Origin: Megalopta genalis
Lineage: Eukaryota > Arthropoda > Insecta > Hymenoptera > Halictidae
Direction: 5' to 3'
NCBI RefSeq assembly: GCF_051020955.1
Contig: NC_135026.1
Coordinates: 5,928,501 to 5,992,500, forward strand
Length of the DNA: 64,000 bases
Part shown: positions 10,389-22,629 of the stretch, one piece after another
How the letters are laid out: each line of letters starts with the position of its first letter
How positions within the stretch are numbered: position 1 is the stretch's first letter
Notes under the pieces: generated by a model
What the model was told of the DNA's origin: nothing
What the model saw: only the letters and a program-made list of their open reading frames with translations
Databases searched by the model: none
Made by a program: the position numbers and the translations under genes

Positions 10389-11150
10389 AGTCGCACTTTG
10401 ACCCCCAGCAGGACTCCACTGTCAATCTTTCGTCCGCCATTGTGTTTATTCTCGTCGATTAGGATTTTATTTTGCGACGAGAATTCGTAGACAGAAATTT
10501 TCTTTTTCATTTATCTTTCTTTTTTATTGTGAATTAGCCATCAGAATATTTACATCTAGAAAATTCTGAAAATATATTTGTTCAATTTTAGATAGCCACA
10601 GCGAGCTCTGGCAGGAATTGTCATATCATCTGAATTAATTAGCTTCGTCTATCATACGATAGGTTTTTTCTTTTTTTTTGTGAAAAACGATCCCGACTTC
10701 CTACGCCGTGATTCGAACTTTCATCTTGCGAGCCCGACGCCGCGTTACGCAACGGAGATTCTTTTCCGTCGATCCGGGAGACGGTAGCTTTCTACCTTTC
10801 ACCGGACATGATTAATAAATTTGTTATTACCGGGAAGATGAGCCACTCGAATCGATCCTCCACGGTCTTTCTGATTCGGCGGATAACTGGACGTGCCGGT
10901 ATGCGTGCGAGTCGTGCACTTCGAGGGGCAGATATTGTGTTTAATAGGAGGAAACATAGTGGTCCGCAAGCAGATGCTTCTTATTGAAGGTTAGAGCAAT
11001 TTGTTTGCACACCTCCTAGTGATACGATTCGCATTTGTTCTCCTGATGATATGATTCGAATAGAATTTTTTATGGCGTTTTTATGTTTATGTTGCTGAGC
11101 AGTGAATTTTTTGGGGCTATGTTGATGATGGAGGATTGGTAGAAATGGAC
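10389..11150. other. Unique stretch, contains a degenerate tRNA-like segment
   Basis: No coding frame was found. The only structure noted is the minus-strand tRNA-like segment listed separately. Confidence 0.5.
10683..10765 (-). other. tRNA-like / SINE-head-like relic (A box, B box, T run)
   Basis: On the minus strand, TTGCGTAACGCGG (10740-10752) resembles a Pol III A box. AGTTCGAATCA (10709-10719) resembles a B box about 20 bp downstream, and TTTTT at 10683-10687 follows as a possible terminator. The T stem does not pair and the anticodon arm is too short, so this is not a working tRNA. It could be a decayed tRNA pseudogene, the head of a tRNA-derived SINE, or chance. Confidence 0.25.
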
Positions 11151-11159
11151 AGAGCTGCT

Positions 11160-12080
11160 ACTGGACTCATGAGTACTAGTGTCATCTTCAATATCTAGTA
11201 GACACTATTAGAGTAGTCATGTTCCATATCTAATAGTTCCTATTATTAGAGGAGTCATCTTCAATATCTAGCAGACCTTATTAGAGAAGTCATATTCAAT
11301 ATTTATCAGACTTTGCTAGAGAAGTCATATTCAATATGTAGTAGACAATATTAGAGAAGTCATGTTCCATATCTAGCAATCTCTATTATTAGTGAAGTCA
11401 TTTTCAATATCTACCAGACCCTATTAGAGAAATCAGATCCAATATTTAGTAGTCTGTGCTAGAGAAATCATCTTCTATATCTAGTAGACAATATTAGAGA
11501 AATCATGTTCCATATCTAGCAGTGTCTATTATTAGCGGAGTCATTTTCAATATCTAGCAGTCCCTATTAGAGAAATCATATTCAGTATCTAGTAGATTCT
11601 ATTATTATTATTATTCTATTCCCTATTAGAGAAGCCATATTCAATATTTAGCAGACTGCTAGAGAAGTCATCTTCAATATCTAGTAGACAATATTAGAGA
11701 AGTCATCTTCAATATCTAGTAGACAATATCAGAGAAGTCATATTCAATATCTAGTAGACAATATTAGAGAAGTCACATTTAATATTTAGCAGACGGCTAG
11801 AAAAGTCATATTCAATATCTAGTATACAATATTAGAGAAGTCATCTCCAATATCTAGTAGACAATATCAGAGAAGTCATATTCAATATCTAGTAGACAAT
11901 ATTAGAGAAGTCACATTTAATATTTAGCAGACACGGCTAGAAAAGTCATATTCAATATCTAGTATACAATATGAGGAGAAGTCATGTTGCATATCTAGCA
12001 GTCTCTATTATTAGAGGAGTCATCTTCAATATCTAGTAGACAATATTAGAGAAGTCACATTCAATATCAGGTAACCTGGT
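11160..12080. repeat. ~35-bp minisatellite (ATTAGAGAAGTCATATTCAA)
   Basis: The unit resembles ATTAGAGAAGTCATNTTCAATATCTAGTAGACAAT, repeated about 25 times with point changes and small indels. The core TATTAGAGAAGTCA and TCAATATCTAG are present in most units. Frames are closed by TAG in the unit. Confidence 0.9.
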
Positions 12081-12340
12081 GGTGAGTGTCGCAGATAGTC
12101 GTCACGGTATTGTTTCAATTATTCTTCTAATGATTCGATTCTGATAAAGGTTACTATGATATTCTCATGGAGAGGCGATGACAAACGGTCGAAACACCAT
12201 GAGGTTGAAGAAGAGATTTGAGGTCGAGGTGGATCTCGACAAGAATGCGAACAGACGTTCGTCACATCTGATGCGAATTAGGATGCAATGGAGTCATCAC
12301 GCAACACTGGACCACTCCCTGTTGTCCCCTCGATGTCACC

Positions 12341-13440
12341 CTCCTCTCTCTCTTCCTCTCTCTCATACGCGTTATTTCTCTTTCTCTTCCTCTGATTCAT
12401 ATTCGTTCTTTCTCTTTCTCTTCCTCATTTTCATATTCGTTCTTTCTCTCATACTCGTTCATTTTCTTTTTCTCTCTCTCAATCTCGTTCTTTCTTTCTC
12501 TCTCTCTCTCTCTCCCTCTCCTTTCCTCTCTCTCTCTCATATTCTATATATTCTTCCTCTTTTTCTTTTTCTCTTTTATACTCATTCTTTCTCACTCTCT
12601 CTCTCTCATACTCGTTCATTCTCTTTCTCTCTCTCTCTTTTCTGCTCTCTCAAACTCGTTCTTTCTCTCCCTCTCTCTCATATCCTATATATTCTTTCTC
12701 TCTTTCTTTTTCTCTCTTACACTCATTCTTTCTCTCTTTCTTTTTCTCTCTTACACTCATTCTTTCTCACTCTCTCTCTCTCATACTCGTTCTTTCTTTT
12801 TCTCTTTCATACTCACTTTCTCTTCCTCTCTGTCTTCTTCTCTCTTTATCTCTCCTTCTGTCTCCCGCATTCTCTCTCTTCCTCTCTTTCTCTCTCTCTC
12901 GCTCTCTCTTTTGCACTCTCAAGCTTGTTCTTTCTCTTTCTCCCTCTCTTCCTCTCTCTCTCTCTCTCTCTCTCTCGTACTCGTTTTTTCTTTTTCTCTC
13001 TCATACTCACTTTCTCTTCCTCTCTCTCTTTTTCTCTCTCATACTCACTCTTTCTCTCCCTCTCTCTCTTCTCTCTTTATCCCTCCCTCCCTCACACCCC
13101 CCTCTCGGTCTCCCTCTCTCTCATACTTCTTCTTCCCCTTCCTCTCTCTCTCTCTCTCATACTTGTCCTTTCTCTCTCTCTCTCTCTCTCTCATACTTGT
13201 CCTTTCTCTCTCTCTCTCTCTCTCTCATACTTGTCCTTTCTCTCTCTCTCTCTCATACTTGTTCTTTTTATTTCTCTCTCATATCCGTTCTTTGTCTTTT
13301 TCTTTCTCTCTCTTTCTCCTTCTCTCTTTTTATCTCTCTCTCTCTCTCTCTCGCTTTCTCTCCTTTTTCTCTCCCTCTCTCTCATACTCATTCTTTCTCT
13401 TCTTCTTCTTCTTCTCTCTAACGCTCTGTCTCTCCCGTCG
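12341..13440. repeat. Polypyrimidine tract 1 (CT-rich, ~1.1 kb)
   Basis: Almost every base is C or T, in runs such as CTCTCTCTCATACTCGTTCT and TTTCTCTTTCTCTC. CTCATACTCG/TTCTTTCTC forms a loose repeated subunit. The plus strand reads a 468-codon Ser/Leu/Phe-rich frame and the minus strand an Arg/Glu frame; both are products of the dinucleotide repeat. Long mirror-symmetric polypyrimidine DNA can form H-DNA (triplex). Confidence 0.95.
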
Positions 13441-13850
13441 CTTCCCCCTCCCAATTCGCCGCACCCCCTTCCCCCGTTCCTCCCCGACGCATCTCCTTTC
13501 ACTGGAATGCACCGGCTTATCGCGCTCCTCGTAAAGATGTCATTGATTATACGCACCGTCCGCGCGCTGAGATATTACGCCTAGTGTGAATATACCGTGC
13601 AATAAAGATGCCTGTGCATCGAGCTCCGTGCGCCGGCAACGCGACGGTGTGCGTTTCGGTGACGGCCGATCTACGTGGACGCGACGGTGTGCACCGGTGA
13701 ATGTCACGACAGGGATGCAGAACGAGGGAGCCGGAATGCTTCGGTGCATCCGGCTAATTGCAACGGTTGTGTCCCGGTTTGCACGCTGGTTTAGCGCGTC
13801 GGTTTGGTCGGCTCGCTATTTTAGAGGGTTGTATGCGGTGGGCTCGTTGC
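13441..13850. other. Unique flank of polypyrimidine tract 1
   Basis: GC-rich DNA with TAAAGATGTCATTGATTA at 13532-13549, repeated exactly after the second polypyrimidine tract at 17050-17067. ACGCGACGGTGTGC also appears twice (near 13640 and 13680). No gene is supported. Confidence 0.5.
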
Positions 13851-14045
13851 CCATGGGGTTGCAGTCGACGGGGTTGAAGTCAACGGCGTTCAAGTTAATG
13901 GGGTTGAGGTTGATAAGATTCGAATTAACGGGGTCAAAGGTGAGCGCGTTTAACTTAATGGGATTCAAGTTGATGAGATTGAGGTTAATCGGGTTTAAGT
14001 TGTCACGATTCAAATTAATTGGGTTTAATACGTTCAGAGCCGCGC
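13851..14045. repeat. 15-bp minisatellite, ~13 units
   Basis: Units such as GGGTTCAAGTTAATG and GGGTTGAGGTTGATG follow each other with a strict 15-bp period. The minus strand reads pentapeptides of the form NLNPI, superficially like pentapeptide-repeat proteins. The frame is 78 codons and lacks caps or flanking exons, so a coding role is unlikely. Confidence 0.85.
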
Positions 14046-14224
14046 GAGTCACATATGGGTACTATAATAATTTTTAACTAGGTTTTTGATACTCATTTTG
14101 AAAGTAATATATCGAGCAAATTGAATGTTACTAGGATTTGCAGAATACAAAATAGTTGAACTAATATTTCCTGGTAGCAATTTTCACTTTCTAGTTTCGG
14201 TTTCATTATTTAAATGAATTAATT

Positions 14225-14735
14225 AAATTGAATTAAAGTTTAGTTGATAAGAGTTAAAGAGTTAAAGTTGATAAGATTCGCAAGTTAACTGGGTTCAAGT
14301 TGACGAAAGTTCAAGGTTTTGCGAATTTAATGAAATTAAATTAATTAACACTCAACGTGTTAAGTTGGTGAGATGGAGGTTAATGGGGTTTATGTTGACG
14401 AGATTGGGGTTAACAGAGTTAAAGTCGATAAGATTCACAAGTTAACTGGGTTCAAGTTGACGAAAGTTCAAGGTTTTGCGAATTTAATTTAATTAAATTA
14501 ATTAAAAAACACTCAACGTGTTAAGTTGGTGAGATGGAGGTTAATGGGGTTTATGTTGACGAGATTGATGTTAACGGACTTAAAGTTGATAAGATTCACA
14601 AGTTAACTGGGTTCAAGTTGACGAAAGTTCAAGGTTTTGCGAATTTAATTAAATTAAATTAAAAAATTAAAACACTTAACGTATTAAGTTGGTGAAATTG
14701 AGGTTAATAGGGTTTAAGTTGGCGGGATTCTTGAC
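14225..14735. repeat. ~160-bp higher-order repeat, three copies
   Basis: GGGTTCAAGTTGACGAAAGT followed by TCAAGGTTTTGCGAATTTAA occurs at about 14291, 14448 and 14609 (offsets 157 and 161). Each copy also holds an AATTAAATTAATTAA block, CAACGTGTTAAGTTGGTGAG and GGTTAATGGGGTTTATGTTG. The words relate to the 15-bp minisatellite just upstream. Confidence 0.85.
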
Positions 14736-15940
14736 TGAGACTTGAAGTACTAAAAAAAATTCGAATAATATTTACGAAAAGTGGGCGCCCCATTGGATCC
14801 CTCCATTGGTGTTGATTACGCATAGCTCGGCCCTGTCGGACAGAAAGAAGTGAGCAGCGAGGATATGGCGGCAAAACGTCGTGTACATGTTGCCGTCGAA
14901 CATTTTCTCGACCTACTCAAAATGCACATCGTTCCGACACTTCTATCGGGCCGTTTTTTCTTCAGAAATGTCTACAGAATCCGATCCTGGGTAGAGTTTT
15001 TGTGCAGGACAAACAACTTTTCGTAAAAGTACAAAAATATTGCGGAGAAACTGCGCACGTCGACAATTTTTTAAATTTTGACGTTAATCTATTGCTATTT
15101 AGGACCAAAAACAATTAATAAACTGCATGCCACTATATTCGGGAAACTCTCCTCTATCTTTTAACACCGATTAGAACTTTCTAACGTTTTTACTTTTCAT
15201 GCAATACCTCATTTTTGTCGAAAATTTTAGGTTTTTACAAAAGTTCGTTTTTTTCAAAAACTGAGAGTGATGGAGCAATTCGGTTTCCGGATCCTTGATC
15301 GGGGAGTGAAGCTCTACAAGAATTTCGTAGTGGCTATAGGAAATCAGAAAAAAAGTTTGATTTTGTCGGACAGTGCTGTTATTCTCAGTTCAGCGTGTTC
15401 GGATTCCAACTCCAAACATTTTCAGCAAAAATTACTGTACGTGTATATAATTCATAATTTTTTTAAAACATAAAAACAAACAAAAATCCCATGAACCATA
15501 AAGAAAATAATCATAAAGACCGTAAACGAATTCGGACGCATTTGAACGTCCACACAAAAAAGGTAAACAAACAATAAGAAACGAATGTAAATAAAAGAGT
15601 CACCGCACCGACGCGATGCGTCCAAGTAAAAACACCACGCTGTCGCCCTGCTACGGTTTCACTGAAATCCAAACATCATAATCCGCCGCACACGATGCGC
15701 TAATCACCGGCGCACTCTCACGCTCCGTCCACGGCGAACCGGCTCGACTTTCACGGCGGTAACGCAATCAGAGAGACAATCGCGGCCCATCGTTAGAAAA
15801 TATCGATCATCGTCGCCGACCTCGCGACCCACCGCGATGTGTCATCGCGCCGCCGAATGTTTAACAGCGCTGCTAATTATTGTTGCACCGGCTGGCAGTT
15901 GGAAAGGTCGACGCGGTGAATGATTTCTAGAGGTGGTGCT
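14736..15940. other. Unique stretch, no gene seen
   Basis: Mixed composition. Its first half contains phrases like those of old interspersed repeats (CATTTTTGTCGAAAATTTTA), but no ends can be defined. The 68-codon frame at 15267-15473 has no recognisable domain. Confidence 0.45.
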
Positions 15941-16262
15941 GGGGCTCTGTCTCTCTCTCTGTTTGTGTCTCTCTTGTGCTCGCTCATTTGCTCTCTCTTT
16001 CACACTCTCTTTCTTTCTTTTTTATTTTTGCTCTTTTTTCTCTGTTCTTCTATTTATGCTTATGTATTTCTATCGATTATTTTCTCTATTTTCCTGCGTT
16101 TATTTTTTTTCATTTGTTTTTCTGTGTTCCTCGTTCTCTTGTTCTTTAGTTTTCTCTTTCTTTCTCTATTTTTTTTCTCTGTTCCTGTCTCTTTATTTCT
16201 CTATTTTCCACACTTTATTTTTTTCTATTTGTCTCCCTCTGTTTCTTTTTTTCTTACTTTTC

Positions 16263-16302
<40 letters not shown>

Positions 16303-16425
16303 TACTTTTCTCTCCCTATTTCTGTCGATCTTCTTCTCTATTTTCCTGCATTTATTTTTCTCCATTTTTCTCCCTGTGTTTCTCTTTTTCTTACTCTCTA
16401 TTTCTCTCTGTCTCCCTCTCTCTCA

Positions 16426-16460
<35 letters not shown>

Positions 16461-16553
16461 ATACTGTCTCTCTATTTCTCCTTTTCTTCTCTCCTTATTT
16501 TTTTCTACGTGTCTCTCTGTTTCTTTTTTCTCTTATTATTTCTATTCTCCCTT

Positions 16554-16590
<37 letters not shown>

Positions 16591-16928
16591 CTCACTATTT
16601 TCCTCTCTTTATTTCCGTCGATCTTTTTCTCTATTTTCCTGCATTTATTCTTTTCCATTTTCTCCCTGCGTTTCTTTTTTTGTTTTACTCTGTATTTATC
16701 TCCCCCCCCCCCACTCTCTCACTTTTTCTCTCTCTAATTCTGTCCCTCTATTTATCTTTTCCTTCGCTCTATTTTTTCTATTTGTCTCTCTGTATTTCTC
16801 TCGCTCTCTCTCTCTCTCTCTCCTTTCTTCCCCTCCCGCCATTTTTCTCTTTCTATTATTCTCTCCCTTACTTTCTCTTTTTCTTCTTCTCCCTATTCTA
16901 TCATTTTTTCTCTTTCTATTTCTCTCTT

Positions 16929-16970
<42 letters not shown>
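15941..16970. repeat. Polypyrimidine tract 2 (CT-rich, ~1.0 kb)
   Basis: Like tract 1 but richer in T, with repeated TTTTTTCTATTTGTCTCCCT- and CTCTATTTTCCTGCATTTAT-type phrases separated by CT runs. CTGCATTTATTTTT-like phrases recur about 280-300 bp apart (near 16344 and 16637), suggesting duplication inside the tract. The 361- and 392-codon frames are low-complexity artefacts. Confidence 0.95.
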
Positions 16971-17310
16971 AGAAAAAGGACGATAGAGACTCTGAAAGAC
17001 CGTAGTCCACGGGTTTCGCCATCTCGGTTTTGCCATTCGTCTGGCCGCTTAAAGATGTCATTGATTAAGCGAGCAGGAAGCGCCGAACGGAATACATACA
17101 CCCGTGCGTGAGGTTCTCACCCACACGGTAAGACGTGACGCGACGCTACGAGACGTTATGAGACGCGACGAGACGGCCTTCGTGTGGGCAACGCATTATG
17201 CTTTTGCTAAGTATGAATAGCCGTGGCCCGTGGTCCGAGAGATGCGGCTGGGCGTGTACCGGACCTCTTTCATAAGCCACGATGCCTCATGGCATACCAG
17301 ATTCAGACCC

Positions 17311-17311
<1 letters not shown>
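16971..17311. other. Unique flank of polypyrimidine tract 2
   Basis: It contains TAAAGATGTCATTGATTA at 17050-17067, shared with the flank of tract 1. It also has a short degenerate GACGCGACG/GAGACG repeat at about 17130-17175. No gene is supported. Confidence 0.5.

Positions 17312-17342
<31 letters not shown>
17312..17342. repeat. (GA)n microsatellite
   Basis: About 31 bp of GA dinucleotides. Confidence 0.95.
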
Positions 17343-17344
<2 letters not shown>

Positions 17345-17974
17345 CGCTGTCCACGATGCCCGCAGCCCTGTTCCACTATCGTATTGCGATTATGTCACCC
17401 GGAAAGAGTCTAACAGTTGTCCAGAACACTGTCAGTTCATCAATTTTCGTCTGGAATTCGATAGTTGAATTATCGTTCCACGAGGATTCTTCACAATCCT
17501 CCATAACGTCGCGTGAGAGTGAGAAGAAAGCTTGTGTTGGTTGAAAAACTGTGTATTTTTACTAGAATCTTGAATACCTGCTGTCATACTGTGATTATGT
17601 TACGTGGAAATAGTCGAGCAGTCGACGAAACTGTATATTGTTCCTCCATTTAATTTCCAGAATCCTCTATAACGTCGCGCAATTTTTATACAAATAACAT
17701 AACCATAGAATTTAAATGTTTATTTTACACTGGTTTTTCTGCCACTATACAATTGTGTCAGATATGAGAAAATAATTCAGTGATCATCAAACCTGTATAT
17801 TGATCCAGTGTACGGTCGTTGAAATTATACAATCCTCTTTAATCCTTGATAAGGTCACGTGATTGTGAACAGTTCACTACTGTATATTACAACTTGATGC
17901 AATGAAAGATTTTAGATGAGACATTACATAAAATTGGGAGATCAATATAAAAAGGTGTTTGCCTCCTAAAAGTT
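17343..17974. other. Unique stretch with weak internal duplication
   Basis: Phrases such as AATCCTCYATAACGTCGCG recur near 17495 and 17669, and GATTATGT(T/C)AC near 17387 and 17592. This suggests an old duplication of about 180-200 bp. No gene is supported. Confidence 0.4.
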
Positions 17975-18655
17975 ATACTAGTAATTTAGCTATAGTTATT
18001 AGTACAATAGTAGTATAGTAGTGTCATAATAGTAGTAACATACTAGTAGCACAGTAACAGTATAATAACAATATATAACAGCAGTATGATAGTAGTTTAA
18101 TATTATTGTACTATAGTACTATAGTACTAACATAGTACCAGTATAGCTGTTGCATACCAGCTTAATAGTAGTGTAGTATACTAATAATATAGTGCTAGTG
18201 TGGTAGTAGCATACTAGTAGCACAGTAACAGCATATAGTCACAGTGGAATAGTAGAATAGTACTAATGTATAGTGATTATAATGAAATATACTACTAATA
18301 TGGTATCAGTATAGCAGTGGCATACTATTAGCACAGTAATAGTATAATAAAACTATAATAGCACTATAGTACTAATGTATAGTAGTAATAATAATAAAAT
18401 ATACTACTAATATAGTAACAATATAGCAGTGTCATAATAGTAGTGTACTATACAAGTAGCACATTATAATACTACTACTAATGTGTGTATTATACTAGTA
18501 TACTATACTACTACTACTAACTATACAAGTATACTATACTACTACTACTAACTATACTAGTATACTACTAGTGTAATATACTATCAATATAGCACTATTA
18601 ACAGTATTAATAGTGTAGTATACTGTTAATAGTACTATAGCATACTATAGTACCA
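17975..18655. repeat. AT-rich tandem repeat (TAGTA/ACTA words)
   Basis: Dense TAGTAG, ATAGTA, CTACTACTAAC and GCACAGTAACAGTATAATA words. ACTATACTACTACTACTAAC recurs around 18505 and 18535. Stops occur in all frames. Confidence 0.8.
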
Positions 18656-20840
18656 TTAATTAAGGAGTAGTCACTCCTCTCCACAAGAAAAATTCCCAAA
18701 AAACCGCTGCAACCACAGTTCTCACCGACTGCGACCCTCGCAAGAAGGTGAATCCACACCGAGGACATTAAGAACGGGCCCAATAAAGTCCCTAGCAAGC
18801 AGTGCACGGTAAAAACGGCTCCCGTCCGGGTTTCGCATTGTAATCGAACATCCAGGTGGTAAACGGCGTATGACGTAAAAAGACGTCACCGGCTGCGAAC
18901 GTGTTAACCTGATGAAGAAGTCGAGGAGGGAGGGGGGGTGCGGGTGACGCGAGCGGCAGTCAAGTAAAATTCCGATGGTATCAAATTCCGGGGCAGGAGG
19001 GACCCTGCGGCGGGGCCGCAGGGCCCCAGTATTTCGATGACACGGGAGCAAATTAGTGGCGGGCTTCCCCGAAGCGGAATCGTACGTCTCCACGCGAGTC
19101 GTTAGGGGCCCGAACGGGGTGCCTTTTTACGGAACTGTCAATCGCGATCGAACACGGAACCATCGGACGGCTCAATTCGAGCACCAGGGAATGTTTATGA
19201 CGGCCGCGGCCCGCTCGTCTCCTTATTCGGCCGCGCGGCGACGCTCGTTAACCGGCGCGGGCGAAATAAAAGCGCGGGGCCCGCGGGCCCGCGGGCCCAG
19301 GGGCCTCTCACGTCGAAAACGGAGCCGCTAATTCGAGCGGGCCCGATTACGATTTCCATCGTACCCGGCTTTTTTCTCACCTGCGTATCACTGTTCCGGA
19401 CTCTAATTTGCTTTTTGCCGCGGCATCTGCCTCGCCCTGCGAATTCGATTAACCGGGGTCGGGGAACTCCGACGGTGGTCGTTGCACGGAGCGAGCCAGC
19501 ATCGAGTTCAGACGACGGATTCTGCCGCGTTCCGATTCGCCGACGACACGTTGCTCTGTCTTCGGAGTCGATGTAAATTTAACCGTGCGCTACTGTTCCA
19601 GCTCCAACTACCACGCGATTTACCCCCTCCCTAAGCAGGCGCCACTACCCCCACCACTCCTCTCTACGCTCAGTCCACAGACTCTGAAAACAGCATGTAA
19701 ATTTAAACGTACGGGACAGCCTGTTCCATGAACTGATTAGTAATGCGACGACGAATAGTAATCGAGCAAACGTACAATAAAGAAAATTGAATTTTGAATC
19801 ATTGTCAACATAACCTTGACATAACCTCTAATCGTAGCATCAGTGGATAGCTGCGATTTTCCTGAGTAAAATAACTTCAAACACGATGTAATTTAACACG
19901 ATGTAATTTAAGCTGCACTCGGATTAATTCATAAGTAATCTATAGGGTGATTGAAAAATAACTTTGATCAATGCGAATATTTTGCTCCCTTTGGATCATT
20001 TGATAAAACATTACACAAAGAATTTTTTGGGGACTAATTGTAGGTCTGAATATACTGTTAATTTTTCCCATTGCTCGAGGCTTGCTCACATAACCTCAAA
20101 ATTAAATTCTGAAAGGTCAAAGGCTAAATCCTTTCGATGTTCACGTTTTACCGACTCGCATAAATTTTGCAAAATAATGAGCATCAAAAATCGTGCACAT
20201 TGCGCAAAATTTTCCAAATTGGGTCTCATCGGAAGACATAAATAACGTCACCGTATGCACGGGCCCAATTCGCCGTTGCCACAATGCGAGAGGCAAACGA
20301 GAGACTCTCCGGACGCACGAATCGGCAACAATACCAGCGGACAATTTGTTCCGCGTCGGAATAATTTGCGTAATACAAACGAGGCCGCGAATTTCATTTT
20401 CAATGGGACCTATAAATCTGTATCGAGAGGCGGGCCCGGCGAAAGGGCCCCGGCGACGCGGGGCAGGAAGCTGGTTACAGGTGAGCCGTACCCGGTAAAT
20501 AAGGATAATGCCGCGTTCCGGAGGTCCGTGCGCATGCACCGGTTAATTTGGCCGGGCCCCGATTAGGCCCCTCGGACCGATTTATCCGCGGCTGTTCGCA
20601 GGCCTACGTTAATGAAGACACTGCTACCGTTCGGACAGAGCTACATTTTGAGATCACGTTTGCTCGTCAAGGTAAGGAAACACTTCCCGGCATAATTAGG
20701 ATCCTCTGTGCCACGGGGTCTATGGTCCCATCCGAAGTTATCGGCACGAATCTCTGCGAGAGGATGATGTGGATGCAATTTGTGACGCGCAATGCGTTCC
20801 GCGATTTTTCGAAGGCACACTGATTCAAAGAACTTCGATT
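18656..20840. other. Long unique stretch, no supported gene
   Basis: Frames of 60-132 codons on both strands lack recognisable domains and overlap each other. A GGGCCC/GCGGGC block lies at 19276-19302. ATGTAAATTTAA recurs at about 19571 and 19695, in both cases followed by CTGTTCCA. Confidence 0.45.
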
Positions 20841-20955
20841 TTTTATTATTTTATTATTATTATTATTTATTATTATTTATTATTATTTATTATCATTATT
20901 TGTTATTATTTATTTTTATTTATTATTATTTATTATTATTATTTTATTATTGTTT
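20841..20955. repeat. (ATT)n-rich microsatellite
   Basis: TTATTATTA and ATTTATTATT words repeated over about 115 bp. Confidence 0.9.
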
Positions 20956-21345
20956 ACTTATTTAACGAAAAATATATATTTCTATTCGACTCGCGTTTGT
21001 TGCAATTCGCGGAGACAATTTTTACTATGCATAAACATGAGCAGTCTATTCATTATAAAAGAGCACACTCCACCGATTTTGGTGGCCTTGGAACACGTTG
21101 CCCAGGTGATCAGACTAAACAACATTTTAGTAGACTTCGTCCGACTTTGGTTCGCGAGATATTATGGAGAAAGTTCCGTCAAACATAGGTTCAGGTGAAT
21201 TTCTAACCTAAAATACCACGCTAACTGTTGTGCCAACATGCTGATATTAGGGCACAGTTGCTCAGCGATTTTTGTACACTCGGAGCTAACCTAGAAACGA
21301 GCATGATCTCAGCTAGACTTAACCTAAAAATAATTCCGGCTTGGA
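20956..21345. other. Unique stretch, no gene seen
   Basis: An 82-139-codon frame entering from the ATT repeat carries no recognised domain. Confidence 0.45.
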
Positions 21346-21655
21346 ATATATTACATAATAAATATGTAATATATGTATAATAAATATATAATACAATATG
21401 TAATGAATATGTAATATGTAATGAATATATAATATGTAATAAATATATAATGTATAATTAATATATAATATATAATAAATATAGAATATATTATTATTAT
21501 ATATTATATATTATTACACATAAACATTTTATATAAATATATATTTTGTAATTATAATATTCTATGACATTTACATTTTCCAATAATTATATATTTTACA
21601 ATATTTCATAATTATAATTATATATTATACATTATTATATATAAATATATAATGA
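21346..21655. repeat. AT-rich repeat (AATATATAATATGTAATAAA words)
   Basis: Tandem ATATGTAATAAAT-like units grade into simple TATATTA sequence. Confidence 0.75.
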
Positions 21656-22629
21656 AAGCCCAATAAATAGAACCCTTGAATTTATCAGGCCCAATAAATG
21701 AGCAAAGAAGAAAGCCACTGTTAAACCCGAAGCAATTACGAATCGGAACTTCAAGGGACGATATCTCGAAAGTGGGAACACGTGACACGCGGCGTTTTTC
21801 CTTCCAGCCGCGGATTTAACGACCCGGGTCAGAAAAAGTTCGCCCGCCGCTCAGGGGCGCTCGGGGTCACCGCATGTCAATAACCACACAGAAAAAACTG
21901 TTACGCATAGGCAGCAGCGGCGATAGTTATAGACAATGGACACGGAAAACCGTGGTGGCAAAAAACCTGGTGCAACGTCCAAGTTCGCGGTTTACGAGGG
22001 CACCGTGTTAAAAATTGCTCTCTATAAACACCCTGTCCCCGGTAATGTCTACATCGGCTGTTAACCTAATCCGGGCTCTCGGGTTCAGCGCGGGGCACCG
22101 CGTACGCCGAGCCGATCGTAATAAAAAGGAACCGTGTATAATACATAATGGAGCTATCTCCGTAATAACTCGCAGTTACTTCGGCCACGGTAGATCCCGC
22201 CGATAATTCCGACGGCGGCCATAAGCGCGCCGCCGCGAAGGGCAGGCAGGACTCTCCCGCTAATTTATTCCTGGTGCTCGCCGAAGACGTTCGCGATTTC
22301 GAAGAATTCTTTCGAAACGGACGGACGCATCCTTGACGTTCCCCGGGATACTAATCGTCTGCCGATTAAATTGTCGGAGGTTATGCGTGTGTTGTCCGTT
22401 GGGGATTCAGGGCGACATGAAGATCGTCGTTAAGATAATGTTAATTATTTTATTAGATATTTCGCAGTCCCGTTGCAGCAGCGTTATTGCAAATACAGTG
22501 TCATTGAGAGTGTAGCGAACGCAACGCACGGCGCAACGAGCCTGCGCAGGCGCGAGATCTGCGACGCGTACCAACCTAAGACGGTTGCGACAGTGTTGCC
22601 AAGTGTGCGGACTTTTTCGTAGATCGTTG
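21656..22629. other. Unique stretch, no supported gene
   Basis: Mixed composition with GC-rich patches. Frames of 60-63 codons show no domain. GTGTTGCCAAGTGTGCGG near 22595 echoes the foldback satellite words but too briefly to call. Confidence 0.45.

Noticed and set aside
10683..10765. Functional tRNA gene
   Set aside because: The T stem does not pair and the anticodon arm cannot form; kept only as a tRNA-like relic.
12178..13584. 468-codon plus-strand frame, Ser/Leu/Phe-rich
   Set aside because: It is the translation of a CT-dinucleotide tract; other frames are equally open and no domain exists.
15920..17111. 361- and 392-codon frames in two registers
   Set aside because: Both come from the second CT tract; two overlapping long frames show that the openness is compositional.
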